A stretch of 64,000 bases of DNA from Brachionus manjavacas (taxonomy: Eukaryota; Rotifera; Eurotatoria; Ploima; Brachionidae): contig JAHQIY010000022.1 in NCBI GenBank assembly GCA_019054805.1, forward strand, positions 868,001 to 932,000, in the 5' to 3' direction. Positions 58,193 through 64,000 of the stretch are shown one piece after another. Below the pieces are notes generated by a model. That model had not been told where the DNA came from, made no database searches, and saw nothing but the letters and a program-made list of their open reading frames with translations. Each line of letters begins with the position of its first letter. Position 1 is the stretch's first letter. Position numbers and translations under genes: made by a program.

Positions 58193-58466
58193 ACTCATTT
58201 CAATTCATGCAAGCTCTAATAGCTTTTGAACGGGAAGTGATAAAATTATTCTGCAAAAGGCTACCGATGTAACAATTTTGTGACACATAAAAATAATGGC
58301 CTGCAATAACTCTGTAACTGTGCAAGATTAAAAAAGATGCCCGATCCACTCTGCATTTACTTTGCAGATCCATTTATATTGCTGTTACAATATGTAACAT
58401 TTTACAGAATAATTTTATCACTTTCCACTCAAAAGTTATTAGAATTTGATTGAATTGAAATGAACT
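58193..58466. mobile_element. Foldback element, about 274 bp
   Basis: The arms 58193-58275 and 58385-58466 are inverted copies: TCATTTCAATTCA, TCTAATA(G/A)CTTTTGA and AAGTGATAAAATTATTCTG all recur in complement. The centre holds non-coding DNA with several TGCA motifs. Confidence 0.6.
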
Positions 58467-58794
58467 TCACAAAGCCTTGGAATGCTCGTTAATTTTCCTT
58501 TCAGTCCCGTGATGAATAGTTTTGATGATGAAAAATTTGTGAAAAAAAAATTTTGAAAAAAAAATTCTAATATTCTTAAATAAAAAAAAAAAGTAAAAAT
58601 AATGTGGGGTCTCTTTCTTTAAGTTCCATGATAGTGAATTAATTAAAAAAGAAAGAAAAATTATGAAATAGAAAAAAATAAACAAAAGAATTTGAAGTAA
58701 ATAAAGATGTGAATTGAGTTTTAAAGTCAAGTGATTGTAAGCTTAAATTAAAGATTGTACAAGAAAAAAAAATCTTAAAAGCTTTTCGTATAAA

Positions 58795-59040
58795 AGATCG
58801 ACACAATGGAATCACTAATTAGATCCATCTTTGAATACGCCTCTCCAATCTTAATTTCAGATCAAAAAAATATTGCGAGACTTCAGGGTATTGAATATAA
58901 TGCTTTGTAGATCATTTAAAAATAAAAAATAAAATGTTCTAATATGTTTTTACAACATTTGAGTGACTTAGTAACTGCAAATGAAAGCCTGTTATTCTTA
59001 GGCTTAAAATTTATAGAAAAAAAATATTTTAGGAGCTAAA
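58795..59040 (+). pseudogene. LINE reverse-transcriptase C-terminal fragment
   Basis: One frame reads M-E-S-L-I-R-S-I-F-E-Y-A-S-P-I-L-I, then N-I-A-R-L-Q-G-I-E-Y-N-A-L. These match the 'I-R-x-x-x-E-Y-A-S-P-I-W' and 'I-x-x-L-Q-x-I-Q-N-x-A-L' pieces of LINE ORF2 proteins. Stops follow. Confidence 0.6.
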
Positions 59041-61990
59041 CTATTTATTTTAGATATACTATACAATTTAGTTCATAGTATAAATGGTATACCAACTGAA
59101 GCGTGGTCACTATCCGTAAATTTTATGCTTCTTTTACGTGTTTATTTAAATTGTTCTTAATTTATTACTTTATATTTGACTAAATACTCAAATTCATTGA
59201 GTCTAGAAAATTTTTAATCTTACGGCCAAGGATTCTTTAAAAATTCCTTGATAAACTATTACAGTTTTTGATTTTTGACTGTCACTTCTTTATTTGATTT
59301 TGTTTATTCAAAAACTAATCTATTGAAACCCATTGATTTATCCTAAAAATAAATAATAAATAAAACAAAAGTTGAATTTATAAATTGATACACAAAAACA
59401 ATAAAAAAAAAAAATATATTAAAAATTAAATAGATAAACCCATTAATCTAAAATTCTAATTTTTTCACCGGATTCACTATTTGTTTCACAAAAATCAAAT
59501 GAAAATAAAAAAATTGAAAAGTATTCGTCATTCTTTTGCTTTACAAAAAGATGTTAATACCTTGCCTAAGGATTATTATTTTTTACTTTATCAAACTCGT
59601 TAAGCCAAAGTTCCTTTTAAACAAGCTAATGCTTAACATAAATTACAGTCCATTAAATAACTTCCAAGATAAAGTTGAATAAAAAATTTATCTAATTTTA
59701 AACCGAAGACTATAATGCAAAATTATAGTCTCATGAGGACTCACTGATTATTCTTTATCCTAAAATTAAAAGCATCTGGATATTTTATTTTGGGAAGAAG
59801 AGAAAAATTGTGAAAAAGTTCTAAAAATTATACTAATTTGAAATAGGTGATTTAAAGTCATGATACTTTCATGAGATATATTTTGATCTAAATATCTTGC
59901 CATATTGTCAGACTGAATAGAATTTTAATTGAAGCTGATAAAAAGGCAAAGTTATTTGTTTAATATTAAAAGCTTAATTTTATTAGTTCTATTTCCATAC
60001 TCTAATTGCTCTAATTAATCTTTGCTGATATTAAATTTTTGATGATCTATTAAATTATTGTTGAAACTAAATCAATCCATGAGTTTGGTCTGATAATAAA
60101 ATTAGAGTTAAACTAGTTTAATAAAATAAATGTAGATAAGAATATTAATATATCTAAAAAAAACGTTCGAAATGCCGGCAAAGCTGAATAAACAACCGCC
60201 CTAAATGCCATGAAATAATCACGTAAATACTTTTATTTATTTATCTTATAACCAAAAGGTATTCGTACGTTGTTTAGTATAAGTCACTTAGCTCTCGAGG
60301 ATTAATAGAATTAAATGTTTTTGCTCGGAATTACAAGTTTGATTGATTCGAAACCGAGTTTTTCAAAAGTGAAGTTGACTTGATGATTGATTGATTTCGT
60401 ATTGATACGCCAATTATACTTTTTTTATCAATTATTCTATTTTAGACATGCGATTCAAAGTTTATAAAATTTCATAGCAAACTTAATGGCTATAATTCAA
60501 ACATTGTTCTAAATATTTTTTAAATTGTTTTAGATCAATAAAGCCATAAATACAATCGGCTATTATGGGGAAGTAACTTTCGGCGGCGATTTGACTTTTA
60601 GATTCTAATGATAAGATTAAAAATTAAATTAGGGACAAAAATTTTAATTTATCTTACAATTTATCCCAATCGAGTAAATTAAAATAAAAAATTTATTTAT
60701 CAAAATTATTTGCATCCAAACCATCTAACTTATTTATTCTTACCTTATCGATAAGATTTTATTGAATATAAAATAAATTTTACATAATTTTGAATTCATC
60801 CTCAGTAGGTTAGATTTTTTTAAAAGGTAAAGTAATTTTAAATTTTAAATTATTTGAAAAAAGATATACTTTCAAAATTAATATTCTTTAAAAAAATCCA
60901 TTTTTAAATTTAATAAATATTTTAAAATATTTCTTTTTATAAAAGGAAAAAACAATTAATAATCTGAAAAAAAGTTACATGTGATAATTAATTTAAATCA
61001 ATTCAATTATGAAATTATCAACATGGAAAAAAGGGCTTTAAACGGAATAAAACAGGGCTAGTCAATTCTATGACCCACTGATCTCATTTTGATTTTTTTA
61101 AATTTGAGAATTTTTATTTAAAAAAAAAATTGTAATTAAAAGTGTAAATTAAATCCACTTAATTCTTTTTAAATTTTGAATAATGGTAAAAATGTGCGAT
61201 AAATTGTAATTTCGCTTATAATATTAATTTGAATGATGAAATATTCATGCTATAATTTTTTAAAATCAAACAAAGATTGAAATTTTTTTCTTTTTTTTTT
61301 CAAAAAGTTAAACACTAGAAATACCGATCGGATCAACATGAACCTACAATCATTTATTGATTGCTTGCCCAAAAATAATCAGAATGAGTTATTTTTTTTA
61401 ATTTTATTAAGCAAATTTTTAAAATTTAAAAAGGAAAAAATAATTTCAAGATTCCTTTTTAATTTTATGAAAAAATCTAATTTCAAGGATTTCAAGTATA
61501 TAAAAAATATTTGGATACAATGATTCATTCAAAAGCTGAAATAAATACCTTTAAAATATTTAATAAATTTAATAATTAACAAAGCTTTTTAGTCATGAAG
61601 AATTAAGTTATAGTTTTATTGATTAAATTTTTTATTTAAAAAAATTAAACACAGTTTTTCCCATCAACTTGTTCTTATTTTCTTATCCTTCTCGTAAAAC
61701 AGTCAACGAAACTCTTAATTTTTTCTACTGGAACTCTATCCATTGCTTTTTTTTATTTCGGCTTTTAAGGTCTCAAATCGGTGTGTTTCAAGAAGTTCAT
61801 CCTTGATACTATCGCATTTCAATAATAATAATAGCAAGGATTTATATCAGGAGAATTTGTTACAGGATAACTTTTTACTTTTTAAATAAAAAGTTCTAAA
61901 TAAAATTAAATTTTTTCTTGTTATTTCTCCTGAAAAATAAAGAGAGATTATTGTGCCACTTAACTATGGGCTGGTTGTATTGTCATTGTA
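59041..61990. other. Long AT-rich region without a recognised gene
   Basis: No supported coding exon. TTAAACACTAGAAATACC at about 61307-61325 resembles the TTAA-CACTAGAAGCACC end of the piggyBac-like TIR at 24280, but no partner end was found. Confidence 0.35.
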
Positions 61991-61994
61991 TAGT

Positions 61995-62335
61995 CGCCTT
62001 CGTTAAAAACGTACATAAATATTCTTGAGCAGGTCCTGATGAGAGCAACAAAATTGGTTAAATCAGTTAAAGAGAAACCTTATGAAGAAAGACTTCGATA
62101 TAGATTTAGATTTGATAAGCTTCGAGGAACGCCGATTAAGAGATGATTTGATCCAAATGTATAAGATTGTGCCCAAGGTTGAGAACAAAGAATTGGTAAA
62201 TGATGTGAATTATTCTTAAAATTTATCTCTAAATTTAAGAAGATCAAATGATAAAAAGAAATACACAAAATACCAATTCCGCAAAATCTTGTCAGCATTG
62301 AAACTTGGTTGAGGAAAAAAGCAAGTAATTTTTTG
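61995..62335 (+). pseudogene. LINE reverse-transcriptase C-terminal fragment
   Basis: Plus-strand pieces I-L-E-Q-V-L-M-R-A-T-K-L-V, P-Y-E-E-R-L-R-Y, then in the next frame L-I-S-F-E-E-R-R-L-R-D-D-L-I-Q-M-Y-K-I-V. The order and spacing are those of CR1-like LINE C-termini (compare R-I-R-G-D-L-I-Q-M-F-K in the 24330-26066 copy). One frameshift lies near 62095. It abuts the dispersed repeat at 62336. Confidence 0.7.
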
Positions 62336-62392
62336 ATACCGTTATTTTAATAAAAACTCATTTAAATTAGAAGCGGGTGCAGTCAGTCAGGG
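62336..62392. repeat. Dispersed repeat, inverted partner at 58017-58075
   Basis: Contains ATTAGAAGCGGGTGCAGTCA, the complement of the 58017 copy. A locally GC-rich tract of about 55 bp follows (to 62440), odd in this AT-rich stretch. Confidence 0.55.
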
Positions 62393-62573
62393 TCCGGGGC
62401 GAAGTCCTGGTTTAGGGTTTCGGGTAAGCCGAAAGCTAGGTCTTTTTAATAAATTAGTTTTAACTTTAATTTAGGGGTTTATTTTTATTAAAATTAGCAA
62501 AAAGTCAATTAACATTTACGGTGAGGTGAATTATGGGTTAAAAAAAATCAATTTATTTAAAATTAAATGATAT

Positions 62574-63017
62574 TTAATCAATATTTGGATCCAAATCATA
62601 TAATTCATGCATTTTTTTAATTGTATAACCTTTAATATGGGCTATTTTTTCTAAAAGACTTTGTGCTAGATCTTTGATATCATTGTAGATGTGTAATTTA
62701 TCAATTATTACGTCAAGTTCTTCTAGTTTAAAGCCTTGGTCAAAAAGATTTTCGATTTCTCGATCAATTTCATCTATTTCTTGCTGAACAGTCTTGTTTG
62801 ATTTAGATTTATTGGTGTTTGTTAAATTTTGATTATCAGGACTAGTAAACGGAGTTTTAAACGTTCTATTTACATTTGTTGATCCATTTTTCATCGGAAT
62901 ATATTTAATCATTTGATTAGTCTGCTGGTCTGTTTCTGTTTTCGATTTTTTGGAATAACATTGTTCCGATTGACTTGAATTTGAATTACAGCGTTTTTTC
63001 TCGTCTAACTTCGACAT
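62574..63017 (-). CDS. SWI5: DNA repair protein SWI5 homolog
   Basis: Single exon, ATG 63017-63015 to TAA 62576-62574, 147 residues. The N-terminal half is polar and low-complexity (Ser/Asn/Lys/Thr). The C-terminal half carries the SWI5 domain: I-D-E-I-D-R-E-I-E-N-L, then L-D-V-I-I-D-K-L-H-I-Y-N-D-I-K-D, L-L-E-K-I-A-H-I-K-G and T-I-K-K-M-H-E-L-Y. L-H-x-Y-N-D-I-K-D is the family hallmark. Family knowledge: SWI5 pairs with SFR1 and helps RAD51 form filaments in recombinational repair. The next gene on the same strand (TADA2A-like) ends 163 bp upstream; the close spacing need not mean co-transcription. Confidence 0.9.
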   Translation of the reverse strand: MSKLDEKKRCNSNSSQSEQCYSKKSKTETDQQTNQMIKYIPMKNGSTNVNRTFKTPFTSPDNQNLTNTNKSKSNKTVQQEIDEIDREIENLFDQGFKLEELDVIIDKLHIYNDIKDLAQSLLEKIAHIKGYTIKKMHELYDLDPNID

Positions 63018-63179
63018 AGTCTAAACAAAACTTGACTCAATTAAGACCAGCAAAATAATTTTAATAAATTCAATAAAAATTATGTTTTCTTTAAAGTGGT
63101 CAATAAGTTATCAAGCCTTTGCATCACAATGAAACTAAGAAAAAAATTTTTTTAAAATTATTTATTTAAATTTGAAAAT

Positions 63180-64000
63180 TCAAGTTTCAATTTTTTGGTC
63201 GTCTTGTGCACCATTTACATTTATAAGATCCAATTTTAAAAGCAAGTTGTGAATGAGCCGAGTTTTATTTACATCAATGCCAGCAATTTTTCTGGCTTTA
63301 GAATAGGTACAAAATCCTGATTTACTATTTTCCATTATTAAAATAGCCTTAACTCGTAGATATTTTGTAGGCTGTATTCGAGCCACTCGACAAAATTCTT
63401 TTTCCTCCTCGTTTAATTTGTCACTGTCCGGATAGTTCTCTATTCTGAGGGGATTGTTTTTGTACTTGAGATGCGAAGCCGGATACGCTGACGGAGAGCT
63501 CGATATTTGTCTACCATTTGTCAACAAATTCGAGCCAATTTTATCTATCAGATTTTTCTCAGAAATGACAAATTTTTTGAACCAGTCCAAACACATTGTC
63601 TTGTAAATGTTTGAACCAGAATTTTCATCATATCGATTAATTGACGTCATTAAACTTGCCATATGAACACTACTAGTTTTGTTAAGGCGTTTTAATTTTA
63701 AATTTTTGTATATGGAAATATTTGTGAATTTTTTGATTCCATTTGATCTATACTCGACCAAATCGTCGAGTTTTTTGCTCAAAAAAAACTGATAGCTTAC
63801 CAATTCTATAAAAGCCAAGTAATCGTCAAAATTGCTGAATAGCCGGATTAATTTGCTTGGAAACGAGCTTATTTTGTCAATATTTTTTAAATGGTAAAAG
63901 TTGTCTCTCACGTTTCTTTGTGATTTTTTGTAATAATCCCTAGAGGACGACTTACTCTTGACCAGATTGATAAAATCATTTTGACAAATGTCGCTTAGTA
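63180..64000 (-). CDS. TADA2A: Transcriptional adapter ADA2 (TADA2A-like), C-terminal part
   Basis: The minus frame is open from the right edge to TGA/TAA at 63182-63180: 272 residues, N-terminus missing. The upstream half matches the ADA2 central region in pattern (S-R-D-Y-Y then L-V-E-Y-R-S-N-G-I-K-K-F-T-N and Y-K-N-L-K-L-K-R-L-N). The last 90 residues are a SWIRM domain: L-N-E-E-E-K-E-F-C-R-V-A-R-I-Q-P, Y-L-R-V-K-A-I-L-I-M-E and I-D-V-N-K-T-R-L-I. Family knowledge: ADA2 proteins link the GCN5 acetyltransferase to the SAGA/ATAC complexes; the SWIRM domain binds DNA or nucleosomes. The ZZ and SANT domains should lie beyond the window. TADA2A is favoured over TADA2B, but with medium certainty. 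Confidence 0.88.
   Translation of the reverse strand, partial: LSDICQNDFINLVKSKSSSRDYYKKSQRNVRDNFYHLKNIDKISSFPSKLIRLFSNFDDYLAFIELVSYQFFLSKKLDDLVEYRSNGIKKFTNISIYKNLKLKRLNKTSSVHMASLMTSINRYDENSGSNIYKTMCLDWFKKFVISEKNLIDKIGSNLLTNGRQISSSPSAYPASHLKYKNNPLRIENYPDSDKLNEEEKEFCRVARIQPTKYLRVKAILIMENSKSGFCTYSKARKIAGIDVNKTRLIHNLLLKLDLINVNGAQDDQKIET

Noticed and set aside
61307..61330. TTAAACACTAGAAATACC as a second piggyBac-like end
   Set aside because: Only about 10 bases match the 24284 end and no inverted partner was found.
1..64000. tRNA genes, rRNA, CRISPR arrays, bacterial-type operons or phage genes
   Set aside because: No B-box-like GGTTCRANTCC with cloverleaf context, no rRNA motifs and no regular direct-repeat/spacer arrays were seen; the content is animal nuclear DNA.

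Overview
The window is nuclear DNA of a small-genome bilaterian animal. It is very AT-rich. Spliced genes carry short GT-AG introns, mostly 45-70 bp. The gene set is metazoan: beta-COP, ephrin, an LHFPL tetraspan protein, FBXL2/20, FAM210, SWI5, ADA2 and an adipokinetic-hormone-type neuropeptide precursor. The AKH-type hormone points to a protostome, and base composition, intron size and the many short LINE remnants suggest a monogonont rotifer of Brachionus type. That last step is inference, not a sequence match.

Layout, left to right. 1-1522 (minus): 5' part of a GC-richer gene for a three-RRM RNA-binding protein, open at the window edge. About 2-11.6 kb: TE-rich spacer with several 3' ends of one jockey-like LINE family, an RTE-type LINE inside a hAT-like element, and small foldback elements. 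11.66-13.42 kb (plus): a seven-exon FBXL2/FBXL20-type F-box/LRR gene with a CaaX end. 14.09-14.92 kb (plus): a two-exon LHFPL gene. 15-18.5 kb: broken LINE and zinc-finger-like reading frames and a second hAT-like element with 102-bp tandem units. 19.48-20.78 kb (plus): a six-exon gene I do not recognise. 21.4-27.3 kb: LINE remnants, one flanked by inverted piggyBac-like ends. 27.49-30.46 kb (minus): two-exon COPB1. 30.9-33.3 kb: more LINE. 33.74-34.60 kb (plus): two-exon FAM210. 35.02-35.38 kb (plus): two-exon AKH-like neuropeptide precursor. 35.57-38.73 kb (plus): two unrecognised single-exon genes and an orphan signal-peptide exon. 39.9-42.1 kb: integrase relict, RTE piece and a 708-bp near-palindromic MITE. 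42.27-45.25 kb (minus): three-exon ephrin with a 1.8-kb first intron. 45.3-62.4 kb: almost gene-free, with LINE, mariner and foldback remnants. 62.57-64.0 kb (minus): SWI5, then the SWIRM-domain 3' part of a TADA2A-like gene that runs off the right edge.

The genes do not form a pathway; it is an ordinary eukaryotic gene neighbourhood. The most notable item is the AKH-type precursor: its conceptual product has a signal peptide, one octapeptide of the form Q-F-S-Y-S-A-N-W followed by G-K-R, and a tail with two cysteines. The second theme is the density and variety of foldback/TIR elements, at least nine, several apparently unrelated to each other. Exon joins were checked by hand: every multi-exon model given here keeps frame and ends at a stop.
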